DNA of 29,210 nt from Acetobacteraceae bacterium (GTDB taxonomy: Bacteria > Pseudomonadota > Alphaproteobacteria > Acetobacterales > Acetobacteraceae). Both the position numbers and the translations under genes were made by a program. Below the pieces are notes generated by a model. That model was not told the origin of the DNA. It did no database searches and saw nothing but the letters and a program-made list of their open reading frames with translations. Every line of letters begins with the position of its first letter. Position 1 is the stretch's first letter. Shown one piece after another: positions 1-7,162 of the stretch. Where the stretch lies: the NCBI GenBank assembly GCA_003164305.1, contig PLSZ01000219.1:272-29481 (forward strand). The letters are read 5' to 3'.

Positions 1-255
1 GCGGCGGCTGTTCTGCCGGCGGCGCTTCTTGAAGATAATGACCTTGTCGAGCCGGTCCTGGGCGATGACGGTCGCCGTGACGGACGCACCGGGGACGGTG
101 GGGCCGCCAATGGTCAGGCCGGCATCGCCGCCGACGCACAGAACGTCATTGAAGGTCACGGTTTCACCGGCCTCGGCTTCCAGCTTTTCGACTTTCAGCA
201 CCATGTCGGGAGAGACGCGGTACTGTTTTCCGCCGGTGCGGATGACAGCGAACAT
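1..255 (-). CDS. rplU: 50S ribosomal protein L21 (partial, C-terminus outside the window)
   Basis: Structural protein of the large ribosomal subunit. Translating the minus strand from the ATG at 255 gives [14 protein letters not shown] at the start and a basic [11 protein letters not shown] stretch just before the window edge, both hallmark L21 sequences. Eighty-five codons are visible; the family is usually about 100-105 residues, so roughly the last 18-20 are missing. In most bacteria rplU is followed by rpmA, which would lie beyond position 1. It has its own promoter-like sequence and a leader hairpin between 256 and 364, so it is probably transcribed separately from the phn genes upstream on the same strand. 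Confidence 0.95.
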   Translation of the reverse strand, partial: MFAVIRTGGKQYRVSPDMVLKVEKLEAEAGETVTFNDVLCVGGDAGLTIGGPTVPGASVTATVIAQDRLDKVIIFKKRRRQNSRR

Positions 256-300
256 GTGAACGACTTTCGACTTTACAAGGCGTTGAGCCAAGGAGCTAAG

Positions 301-324
301 GGCCGACGGGCGAGCCCGGCGGCC
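301..324 (-). promoter_or_regulatory. GC-rich hairpin in the rplU leader
   Basis: The two arms GGCCGCCGGGC and GCCCGTCGGCC pair over 11 positions with one mismatch and only two bases between them. It lies inside the predicted rplU 5' leader, downstream of the promoter. It has no following T-run in the rplU direction, so it is not a typical intrinsic terminator. It could be an autoregulatory leader structure or read-through protection after the phn operon; the sequence does not decide. Confidence 0.4.
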
Positions 325-336
325 TGAGAAGCGCGG

Positions 337-364
337 GTTATAGCGATGGACGGCGCGGAGTCAA
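337..364 (-). promoter_or_regulatory. Sigma-70-like promoter for rplU
   Basis: On the minus strand there is TTGACT (364-359), a 16-bp spacer, then TATAAC (342-337). Both hexamers are close to the TTGACA/TATAAT consensus and the spacing is acceptable. It lies between the phnE2 stop and rplU and would give a leader of about 75 nt. Confidence 0.6.
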
Positions 365-374
365 CAACGACCGC

Positions 375-1196
375 TCAACTTCGCTGCGACGGCCCGCCAA
401 TCAGCCGCAACCGTAGCCACCGCGAGATCGAGTCAATGACAGCCACCGTGATCAAAATCAGCACGATGACGTAGGCCACCTGATCCCAGGCGTTGATCTG
501 AATGCGCTCGGAAAGCCGCAATCCGATACCGCCAGCCCCGACCAACCCCAGGATGGTCGCCTCGCGGGAGTTGGACTCGATCGAATAGAGCGCCTGACTG
601 ATCAGCACCGGCAGGATTTGCGGCACCACGCCATAGCGCAGTTCCGCGATCCGGCTGGCGCCCGTGGAGCGAATGCCGTCCACCTGTTTGGTGTCGATAT
701 TCTCGATCGCCTCGGCGAACAGTTTCGCCAGGACGCCGGTCTCCGCCACCATGATCGCCAGGATGCCGGCGATCGGCCCCAGCCCCACCGCGCGGACAAA
801 CACCAAGGCCCATATGAACTGATCCAGCCCCCGGCACCCATCGAAAATACGCCGCGTCAGAAACCGGAACAGCCCGCTGGGAACGATATTCCGGGCGCCC
901 AGAAAGCTGAGCGGCAGCGCGATGATCACCGCCAGAAACGTGCCCAGGAACGCCATCGCCACGGTCTCGACCATCGACCGGATCAGTTCGGCGTGGTCCC
1001 ACTCCGCGAAGCGGCTCCAATCGATCATCAGCCGGACGATCACCCACAACTTCGGCAGCCCGGTGAAGATCCGATCGAAGTCGAACAGCCAAAGCAGATA
1101 GACAAAATATGCGAACGCCCCAAGACCGAGCACCCAGCGCATGGCGAGGCTAAAAGCGGACCGACGCGGCAGCAGATGCGCGACCGAAGCGCTCAT
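375..1196 (-). CDS. phnE: Phosphonate-type ABC transporter permease (second PhnE)
   Basis: Inner-membrane permease of a PhnCDE importer, 273 aa. Several hydrophobic segments are visible, the first around residues 20-42. The cytoplasmic EAA-type loop that contacts the ATPase is seen as VDGIRSTGASRIAELRYG followed by VVPQILP. Its ATG overlaps the stop of the preceding permease by 4 bp (ATGA), so the two are translationally coupled and probably form the heterodimeric channel. It is the last gene of the phnC1-D1-E1-E2 unit. No C-P lyase gene lies downstream; rplU follows. The substrate could be phosphonate, phosphite or a related oxyanion. Confidence 0.88.
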   Translation of the reverse strand: MSASVAHLLPRRSAFSLAMRWVLGLGAFAYFVYLLWLFDFDRIFTGLPKLWVIVRLMIDWSRFAEWDHAELIRSMVETVAMAFLGTFLAVIIALPLSFLGARNIVPSGLFRFLTRRIFDGCRGLDQFIWALVFVRAVGLGPIAGILAIMVAETGVLAKLFAEAIENIDTKQVDGIRSTGASRIAELRYGVVPQILPVLISQALYSIESNSREATILGLVGAGGIGLRLSERIQINAWDQVAYVIVLILITVAVIDSISRWLRLRLIGGPSQRS

Positions 1197-2107
1197 ACCA
1201 GTGCTCCGATCAACCGGTGACGCACCCGTTCCGACAACAGATCGATCGCCACGACGATCAGCAGGATGAGGATACAGATCGCGCTGACTTCCTCATAAAT
1301 ATTGAAGCCGATCACGCGTTTCAATTCCTGCCCGATGCCGCCCGCGCCGACAAAGCCGATAATGGTCGATGACCGGACATTGATCTCGAATCGCAACAAT
1401 CCATAACTGAGAAACCCCGGCAGCAACTGAGGTACGACGCCATAGCGCATTTGTGCCAGCCAACTTCCACCCGCCGCGCGAATCCCCTCGACCGGCCGGA
1501 GATCGGCGTTTTCATTCAGCTCGGAAAACAGCTTTCCCAATGAACCCGTGGTGTGGATGGCGATCGCCAATATCCCCGCGAGCGGACCGATGCCGAACGG
1601 CCAGACCAGAATGAACGCCAGCACCACCTGCGGGATTGTGCGCATCAATTCCAGCATCCGCCGCGTGACGAAAACCACGCCGCGGTTCGCGGTGAGGGTC
1701 CGCGCGGCCGAGAACGATAAAGCGAACGCGGCGCAATATCCCAGTACGGTCGCGAGGATCGCCATTTGAATGGTCTGCCAAAGCAACGTCGCGTAAACGT
1801 TGAACCGATAAAACCAATACGCGATCGATTGAGGCTCTTTCACTCCGCCAAACAGATGCGACCATGCCAGCACCGCGACAGGCGGCGCACTTTGACTCGG
1901 CTGGATCGAAAACAGTTTTTCGAAGTACTCGCCGATCCTGGGCATGCCTTCCAGGACCCGGTTGGGTGAAAAACCGGTCCAAACCGCGGAAACGGCGAAC
2001 AACAGTCCCAGGATGACGAAAATCAGGATGGTCTCGGTACGCCGCGCCCGCCGCAGCGCACCGAAGCGCTGCTCGAACAATTGCCAGGCGGGATCGGCGG
2101 ACGTCAT
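1193..2107 (-). CDS. phnE: Phosphonate-type ABC transporter permease (first PhnE)
   Basis: Membrane permease paralogous to the gene that follows it. It has a hydrophobic first segment (TILIFVILGLLFAVSAVW) and the conserved loop VEGIRAAGGSWLAQMRYG followed by VVPQLLP. The reading frame is open to an ATG at 2134, but that codon has no Shine-Dalgarno sequence. The ATG at 2107 has GAGG eight bases upstream, so I prefer it (304 aa); the longer 313-aa form is possible. The phnD1 stop is about 70 bp upstream of this start. The stop overlaps phnE2 by 4 bp. PhnE pairs encoded in tandem are common in Alphaproteobacteria. Confidence 0.87.
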   Translation of the reverse strand: MTSADPAWQLFEQRFGALRRARRTETILIFVILGLLFAVSAVWTGFSPNRVLEGMPRIGEYFEKLFSIQPSQSAPPVAVLAWSHLFGGVKEPQSIAYWFYRFNVYATLLWQTIQMAILATVLGYCAAFALSFSAARTLTANRGVVFVTRRMLELMRTIPQVVLAFILVWPFGIGPLAGILAIAIHTTGSLGKLFSELNENADLRPVEGIRAAGGSWLAQMRYGVVPQLLPGFLSYGLLRFEINVRSSTIIGFVGAGGIGQELKRVIGFNIYEEVSAICILILLIVVAIDLLSERVRHRLIGALV

Positions 2108-2179
2108 GACAGGGACCTCGGGAGCCTCAGGCATGACGATACCGCGACCGGCGACGTGACGGCTATGGGCGTGATCCGG

Positions 2180-3115
2180 TCAGGAACGATTGCCGCGCCG
2201 TTCGGCCTCGCGCAGTTCGATGATGTCCTTATAGAGATCCATCGTGGCCGGCACGTAGCCGACACCGGCCCCCGCCTCCACGGCGTCGTAGACGTCGCGA
2301 TGGGATTTCGGCAGGTCCAGCAGAAAATCGGCGAATTCCTTCTTGAGGCTGGCCGGCAGCGCGCTTCGCATGGCCCAGGGTCCATTGGGTATCTTGCCGG
2401 ATTGCCAGATGATGTTGACGTCGGACATTTTCAGCATGCCACGATCGACCATCGAACGCAGGTTGCCGCGGCTGTAACCCTCGGATTTCTCGCCCTGGCC
2501 CGAGGTCCACGTCACGCAGGCATCGTATTGTTTATTCAGCATCGCGACGACACCCTGTTCATGCCCACCCGCGAAGCCGGTGCGGGAAAAGTACTTTCCA
2601 TCGGCGAGATCGATCCCATGCGTCTTCAGGGTCGCGCTGGGGATCAGATAACCGGAGGTTGAGTTCGGGTCAGCCCAGGCCAGCGAATGACCCTTCATTT
2701 GCTCGACCGAGGTGATGCCGGAATCTTTCCGTGTCACCATCACCGAATAATAAAATGTGGAGCCGTCTTTCTCCTGCGGCACGATCACCGGCTCGACGCA
2801 ATGACAATCGAGCCAGGTGCCGGCGAAACCGGACGCGCCGAACTCCGCTGCCTCCAACTGGCCCGCGGCGATCCCCTGCATGACGCCGGCATAGTCAGCG
2901 GAGGGAAACAACTTCACCGGAACGCCAAGCCGGGCCTCGAGCAATTTCTGGAACCCGTCGTAGCTCTTCAGCCGGTCCTGGGTGTTTTCGCCGCCAAGAA
3001 TGCCAACCCGGAACTCCTTGATCGTGGCTTTCCAATCTTGTGCGTTGGCTTGCTGGCAAAGGCCCAGACCCAATGCGGCAACGAGCGCCAGACCCGTGAG
3101 CGTGCGGCGAAGCAT
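2180..3115 (-). CDS. phnD: Phosphonate ABC transporter periplasmic binding protein, copy 1
   Basis: Periplasmic ligand-binding protein (311 aa) that delivers substrate to the PhnE permeases. It has an N-terminal signal peptide with a likely cleavage after ANA (residue 25). The mature protein carries the PhnD signatures GILGGENTQDRL, FPSADYAGVMQG, DPNSTSGYLIPSATL and GGHEQGVVA, and resembles the rhizobial PhnD group rather than E. coli PhnD. A Cys-His-Cys triplet occurs at residues 104-106 and is shared with the second copy. The start at 3115 has AGGGGG upstream and lies 22 bp after the phnC1 stop, so it is in the same operon. Confidence 0.9.
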   Translation of the reverse strand: MLRRTLTGLALVAALGLGLCQQANAQDWKATIKEFRVGILGGENTQDRLKSYDGFQKLLEARLGVPVKLFPSADYAGVMQGIAAGQLEAAEFGASGFAGTWLDCHCVEPVIVPQEKDGSTFYYSVMVTRKDSGITSVEQMKGHSLAWADPNSTSGYLIPSATLKTHGIDLADGKYFSRTGFAGGHEQGVVAMLNKQYDACVTWTSGQGEKSEGYSRGNLRSMVDRGMLKMSDVNIIWQSGKIPNGPWAMRSALPASLKKEFADFLLDLPKSHRDVYDAVEAGAGVGYVPATMDLYKDIIELREAERRGNRS

Positions 3116-3137
3116 GGTGATATCCCCCTGTTTTGAA

Positions 3138-3971
3138 CTACGTGCGTGCCATCGCCGGCATCGCGGCGGACGGCAGACTGGTCGAGGTCAAGCGCTCATC
3201 GAAAACACCGTCGCCGTGGTTCCCGTAAATGTCGCGCAGCACCGGATCGGTCAGTTGCTCCGGCGCGCCGTCGAACACGATGCGGCCCGCCGACATGCCA
3301 ATGATCCGGCCGCAATAGGCACGGGCCGTGTCCAACGTGTGCAGGTTGCAAAGGACCGTGATGCGGTCGTGGCGATTGATGTACGCGAGAGCGTCCATCA
3401 CGACCTTGGCGTTCATCGGATCGAGCGAAGCGATTGGTTCGTCGGCCAGAATGATGTCCGGCTTCTGCATCAACGCCCGCGCGATGGCGACCCGTTGCTG
3501 TTGGCCGCCGGATAAGGCATCCGCGCGATTGATGGCGAACTCAGCCAGCCCCATGCGATCCAGCGCGTTGATCGCCTCCACCCGCTCCGACTCGGTGAAC
3601 AGTTTCAACAACATGCGGGGGCCGCCAATGTCGTGCAGACGGCCGCAAAGCACGTTGGTCAACACGTCCAACCGGTGCACGAGATTGAACTGCTGGAAAA
3701 TCATCGCCGTGCGCCCGCGCCAGCCACGCAACGCCTTGCCGCGCAACGCCGTGATGTCGTGGCCGTCCGCGCGAATCACGCCCTCGGTCGGTTCGATCAT
3801 CCGGTTGATCAACCGCAGAAGCGTGGACTTTCCGGCACCGGAACGACCGATGATGCCGATCATCTCGCCCGATTCAATGCGAAGATTGGCATTGGCGACC
3901 GCCATGGTCGAGCCAAAGCGGCGGCTGAGATGCGCGAGTTCCAGCACGGTCGTTCTGCTATCCATTCCCAT
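3138..3971 (-). CDS. phnC: Phosphonate ABC transporter ATP-binding protein, copy 1
   Basis: Cytoplasmic ATPase of the importer, 277 aa. Walker A is GRSGAGKST (residues 42-50), the Q-loop region is IFQQFNLV (91-98), the signature is LSGGQQQR (153-160) and Walker B is IILADEP (173-179), followed by the H-loop NLHTLD. The open frame continues upstream to 4262, but that extension reads through the small mobile element at 4090-4276 and is not real. Two close ATGs exist, at 3971 and 3965; neither has a strong Shine-Dalgarno, and an ATG at 4040 cannot be excluded. It is the first gene of phnC1-D1-E1-E2. Confidence 0.88.
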   Translation of the reverse strand: MGMDSRTTVLELAHLSRRFGSTMAVANANLRIESGEMIGIIGRSGAGKSTLLRLINRMIEPTEGVIRADGHDITALRGKALRGWRGRTAMIFQQFNLVHRLDVLTNVLCGRLHDIGGPRMLLKLFTESERVEAINALDRMGLAEFAINRADALSGGQQQRVAIARALMQKPDIILADEPIASLDPMNAKVVMDALAYINRHDRITVLCNLHTLDTARAYCGRIIGMSAGRIVFDGAPEQLTDPVLRDIYGNHGDGVFDERLTSTSLPSAAMPAMART

Positions 3972-4068
3972 TGGCGCCGGCCCGCGACCCGGCGCGACAC
4001 GCGAGCGAGATCGCCACCGCGACCGGCGGGCACGAGCCATCGGATAGCAGTGGCCCGGCGCGGGCGGT

Positions 4069-4086
4069 GTTACACTTTCATGACTT
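4069..4086 (-). promoter_or_regulatory. Possible Pho box upstream of phnC1
   Basis: The minus strand reads AAGTCATGAAAGTGTAAC, which matches 11 of 18 positions of the E. coli-type PHO box (CTGTCAT-N4-CTGTCAC), including GTCAT and TGT. It lies about 100 bp upstream of phnC1, where a PhoB site would be expected for a phosphonate operon. No convincing -10 hexamer follows at the usual distance. Its upstream end coincides with the target duplication of the mobile element. Confidence 0.25.
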
Positions 4087-4089
4087 GTC

Positions 4090-4276
4090 CAGCAATTCCC
4101 ATTTTGCCGCGACCCACCAGCTTTCCCGTCATCCTCCGGCTCGACCGGAGGATCGGTCGCAGCACACCCGTCAGAAAACGTGTGACCATTCAATGTTGTG
4201 CGGGGTTCGACTGATCCTCCGGTCGAGCCGGAGGATGACGAATTGGGGAGGCCGGCCGGCAAAATGAAAACCGCTG
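4090..4276. mobile_element. MITE-like element, copy 1 (between phnD2 and phnC1)
   Basis: A 187-bp element. The left end is CAGCAATTCCCATTTTG (4090-4106); the right end, read on the other strand, is CAGCGGTTTTCATTTTG. Each matches the 17-bp consensus CAGCAGTTCTCATTTTG at 15 positions. Flanking 9-bp direct repeats are TGACTTGTC (4081-4089) and TGACTTGTG (4277-4285), identical at 8 of 9 positions, as expected of a target site duplication. Inside are two inverted palindromes built on CCTCCGG...CCGGAGG. No protein is encoded, although it lengthens the phnC1 reading frame artificially. Confidence 0.8.
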
Positions 4277-4308
4277 TGACTTGTGGCGCGTTCGCGCCGT
4301 GACGATAT

Positions 4309-5235
4309 TTACCGGCGATTCGCGCCGCGCTCCGCTTCCCGCATCGCGATCATGTCCTTGTACGTATCGAGCGTCGCGTCTTCATAGCCGACGCCAGTGC
4401 CTTGCTCGATCGCGTCATAAATATCTTTATGCGACACCGGCAGATCGCGCATGAAATCGTGGAACACCTGCTTCAGGCCGGCCGGTAGATTCGAGCGCAC
4501 CGTCCATGGCCCATTAGGCACTTTCCCGGAGCGCCAGATGATGGAGACATCCGCCATCTTCAACATGCCTTTATCCACCATCGACCGCAGCACGCCACGC
4601 GTGAATCCGGTTGCCTCATCGCCCTGGCCGGAGGTCCAGACCACGCAGGCATCATATTGCCGATTCAGAACGGCCACGACCCCCTGCTCATGCCCGCCGG
4701 AGAATCCGACGCGGCTAAAGTATTTGCCGTCGGTAAGGTCGATGCCCTTCGCCCGCAAAGTGGCGCTCGGAATGAGGTAGCCGGATGCGGAATTAGGATC
4801 GGTAAACGCCAGAGAGTGGCCCTTCATGTCATCGATCGACGTAATTCCGGAATCTTTCCGCACGACCATCGCGGCGATATAAAAGATCGAGCCATCCTTT
4901 TCCTGGGGCACCACCACCGGTTCGACGCAATGGCAATCCAGCCACGTGCCCGCGAACGCTGAAGGGCTGAACTCGGTCGCGTCAATTTGCCCGGCCGCGA
5001 AGCCTTGCATGACGCCCGCGTAATCCGCCGCCGGAAACAACTTCACCGGAATACCCAACGTCTTTTGCAACAGGCTTTGGAATGCATCGTAACGCTTCAA
5101 TCGGTCTTGCGTATTCTCGCCACCCAGCAGCCCGATACGGAATTCCTTCGTCTGGGCTTTCCAGTCCTGACCCCGGGCAAGGACCGGAACGGCGATCGAA
5201 CTTAAAACCAACCGGGCTAAATGGCGCCGCCTCAT
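4309..5235 (-). CDS. phnD: Phosphonate ABC transporter periplasmic binding protein, copy 2
   Basis: A second PhnD (308 aa), clearly paralogous to the gene at 2180-3115. Long shared blocks include GLLGGENTQDRLKRYD, FPAADYAGVMQG, the Cys-His-Cys triplet (residues 101-103), DPNSASGYLIPSATLRAKG and SGGHEQGVVAVLN. The N-terminus MRRRHLARLVLSS is a signal sequence with a basic start, and a Tat signal is conceivable. AAAGGAT sits upstream of the ATG, and the gene starts 20 bp after phnC2. It has no dedicated permease, so it probably feeds the PhnE pair downstream, perhaps widening substrate range. Confidence 0.9.
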   Translation of the reverse strand: MRRRHLARLVLSSIAVPVLARGQDWKAQTKEFRIGLLGGENTQDRLKRYDAFQSLLQKTLGIPVKLFPAADYAGVMQGFAAGQIDATEFSPSAFAGTWLDCHCVEPVVVPQEKDGSIFYIAAMVVRKDSGITSIDDMKGHSLAFTDPNSASGYLIPSATLRAKGIDLTDGKYFSRVGFSGGHEQGVVAVLNRQYDACVVWTSGQGDEATGFTRGVLRSMVDKGMLKMADVSIIWRSGKVPNGPWTVRSNLPAGLKQVFHDFMRDLPVSHKDIYDAIEQGTGVGYEDATLDTYKDMIAMREAERGANRR

Positions 5236-5255
5236 GATGGGATCCTTTTCGTTGC

Positions 5256-6128
5256 TCAGAGCCGCGCGAGAATCGGCCGCGTGGCGGAGGGAAGACTGAC
5301 GCTCGTGATGCGCTCATCCACCGGGCCATCCGTTTCGCCGTAAATGATCCGCAGTGTCGCTTCTGTCAGCGCATCAGGGGAGCCATCGAAGACGATGCGG
5401 CCCGCCGCCATGCCAACAATCCGGCGGCAATAGGCGCGCGCCGTGTCCAGCGTGTGCAGATTGCAGACCACCGTTATGCCGTCATGGTGATTCAAGTCGG
5501 CCAGAGCATCCATCACCAGTTTCGCGTTCAAGGGATCGAGCGAAGCGATTGGTTCGTCCGCCAGCACTGTCGTCGGATTCTGCATCAACGCGCGCGCGAT
5601 CGCGACGCGTTGCTGCTGACCGCCGGAGAGCGTGTCGGCGCGGTTCATCGCCACCTCAAACAATCCCAGGCGATCCAGCAGAGCCACCGCCCGCGCGCGC
5701 TCCACTTCATTAAATAACCGCAACAGCATGCGTGGCGCCGGTACCCGGATTAGTGCCCCAATCAGCACATTGCTCAGCACATCCAACCTGGGCACCAAAT
5801 TGAACTGCTGAAAGATCATCGCGGTCCGCGCCCGCCACGCCCGCAGCGCGCGCCCGCGCAAACGAGTGACATCGACGCCATCGGCCAGAACCGAGCCCTC
5901 GGACGGCTCAATCAGCCGGTTGATCATCCGCAACAAAGTTGACTTACCGGCGCCTGAACGGCCAATGACGCCAATCATCTCGCCCGGTTCAATCCGCAGA
6001 TTGGCGTCGTTGACCGCCAGCGTATCGCCAAACCGCCGGCTCAGGTGCACGAGTTCCAGCACGATCGGTTCGCGGCCCGTCAAAGTACCGGCCGGAAAAC
6101 CCGGAAGTGGGCGCGGCGGTATCATCAA
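5256..6128 (-). CDS. phnC: Phosphonate ABC transporter ATP-binding protein, copy 2
   Basis: Second PhnC ATPase, up to 290 aa. Walker [10 protein letters not shown] (56-64), IFQQFNLV (105-112), LSGGQQQR (167-174), Walker B TVLADEP (187-193) and the H-loop NLHTLD are all intact. The start is uncertain: the ATGs at 6128 and 6125 lack a Shine-Dalgarno, and by alignment with copy 1 a TTG about 15 codons inside the frame (before [10 protein letters not shown]) would be the equivalent start. The sequence immediately upstream is group II intron debris, so the native promoter may have been lost. It forms a two-gene unit with phnD2. Confidence 0.87.
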   Translation of the reverse strand: MMIPPRPLPGFPAGTLTGREPIVLELVHLSRRFGDTLAVNDANLRIEPGEMIGVIGRSGAGKSTLLRMINRLIEPSEGSVLADGVDVTRLRGRALRAWRARTAMIFQQFNLVPRLDVLSNVLIGALIRVPAPRMLLRLFNEVERARAVALLDRLGLFEVAMNRADTLSGGQQQRVAIARALMQNPTTVLADEPIASLDPLNAKLVMDALADLNHHDGITVVCNLHTLDTARAYCRRIVGMAAGRIVFDGSPDALTEATLRIIYGETDGPVDERITSVSLPSATRPILARL

Positions 6129-6194
6129 ACGGTAACAATTCAGCGCGAAGTGAGCAATGGCGCGACGAGAGCATGCCCTCGGACTTGACCCGAA

Positions 6195-6818
6195 GGAACG
6201 ATTGGATATCGGCGTCCAGTATCCAGTTCACCTTGGTGCTGGTGATCCCGACCACCAGCGCGTCCAGCGCATCGTGCTGGCCGCGAGAGCCTGCCCCGGC
6301 GAAGGCGGGGGGGCCGGAACCCGTACGAGAACCCGAGGAAGTCTTCCTCATGGATCGCGTTCAGCACCATGGCGGTCGCCGTCCATCCGCCTTCGGAATG
6401 CAGACCGGGCCTGACGGCAGTGGCCGGTAAGCTCCCCGATGGACCCGTCCGAGCAGGTCCGCGAGCCTCGGCTCGAGGTTTGCCTCGTCGTCCGCGCATG
6501 TCACCCCATCCACGCCAGGAGCGGCCTCACGCCTGAGCGCGTGGAATGCCATTCGCAGCGTATCTTGGTTGACGTGGTGAAGGAGCGCGGTGAACCGTTC
6601 CTTCTTCTTTTGCCTCGCGGCGTGCCCACCGGCTTCCTTCTTTTGCCTCGCGGCTTGCCCACCAGATCAAGTCCGGTGGCTGGCTGGCTCCCGCGCTCCA
6701 GCGTCCGGGTCACGCGATCCCGGTCCTGTGCCCGGTGCGTGCGTTGCTGGTCCGCGTTCCCCTCGGCCCCCGCCCATCGCTCCCTCGACACCGCGACCGG
6801 TCTCCCGGCTTTGTTCAT
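6195..6818 (-). pseudogene. ltrA: Group II intron reverse transcriptase/maturase remnant
   Basis: Pieces of one intron-encoded RT appear in different minus-strand frames, in the right order. They are an N-terminal RTHRAQDRDRVTRTLER piece; AFHALRREAAPGVDGVTCAD with VCIPKADGRR (frame open 6552-6361); then MVLNAIHEEDFLGFSYGFRP; then [20 protein letters not shown] ending at LDADIQSF near 6195. At least two frameshifts and a short GC-rich insertion break it. The YADD catalytic motif and the X/maturase domain are absent. A 33-bp repeat lies in the N-terminal part. Confidence 0.85.
6604..6663. repeat. 33-bp tandem duplication inside the RT remnant
   Basis: CTTCTTTTGCCTCGCGGC followed by GTGCCCACC starts at 6604 and recurs at 6637 with one change (TTGCCCACC), a period of 33 bp. 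On the coding strand this is an in-frame 11-residue repeat (GKPRGKRRKPV / GTPRGKRRR) that normal intron RTs lack. Confidence 0.8.
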
Positions 6819-6964
6819 CGGCTCACTGGCTCACCCCACACGATCGCTGTGTACGCTTCGCGGCCGCCGTCGCCGACGGACTCGCGCAACACTCATTACC
6901 TGGCGGGCGCTACCCCTTACCTGGGCCGGACTTCCACCGGCTGGAACATGCCAGCTTCCTGGCG

Positions 6965-7151
6965 CACCAGTTCTCATTTTGAGGGAACCCCTTGCATTTC
7001 CAGTTATCCTCCGGCTTGAGGGGAGGATCGGTAGCCGCGCACCCGTCAGAAAATGCGGGACTATTCAAGGTTGTGCGGGACTTGAATGATCCTCCGGCCA
7101 GGCCGGAGGATGACCAATTGGGGAGGCCGATCGGCAAAATGAGAACTGCTG
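6965..7151. mobile_element. MITE-like element, copy 2 (between the intron remnant and hemD)
   Basis: A 187-bp element of the same family. The left end is CACCAGTTCTCATTTTG (6965-6981) and the right end is CAAAATGAGAACTGCTG (7135-7151). The inner 14 bases of the two ends are perfect inverted repeats. Inside are two inverted palindromes and a middle section clearly similar to copy 1 (for example CACCCGTCAGAAAA and TTGTGCGGG). No flanking direct repeat is visible. The intron 5' end (GTGCGCC, minus strand from 6967) overlaps the outer three bases, so either the intron inserted into this end or the match of those bases is chance. Confidence 0.78.
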
Positions 7152-7162
7152 GACGGGGATCC

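Larger units (their letters stand above)
6195..6967 (-). mobile_element. Degraded group II intron, 3'-truncated
   Basis: On the minus strand the segment begins GTGCGCC at 6967, matching the GUGYG 5' end of group II introns. It continues with GTTCCAGCCGGTGGAAGTCC, GAGTGTTGCGCGAGTCC and TGTGGGGTGAGCC, which resemble the 5' ribozyme domain of bacterial introns. A frameshifted intron reverse transcriptase follows. Homology stops near 6195, in the middle of the RT fingers/palm region, so the rest of the RT, the maturase domain and RNA domains V and VI are missing. The intron cannot be autonomous. Its first base abuts the inner part of the MITE-like element at 6965-7151. Confidence 0.75.

Noticed and set aside
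3972..4262. N-terminal extension of PhnC1 giving a 374-aa protein
   Set aside because: The extension is the translation of a mobile element and has no PhnC similarity; family length and motif positions fit a start near 3971.
6965..6973. Target duplication for MITE copy 2
   Set aside because: The bases flanking 6965 (TTCCTGGCG) and 7151 (GACGGGGAT) are unrelated, and no matching 9-mer is seen around 6120-6200.
6992..7162. N-terminal extension of HemD giving 291 aa
   Set aside because: It reads through the MITE; the ATG at 7163 gives the normal HemD beginning.
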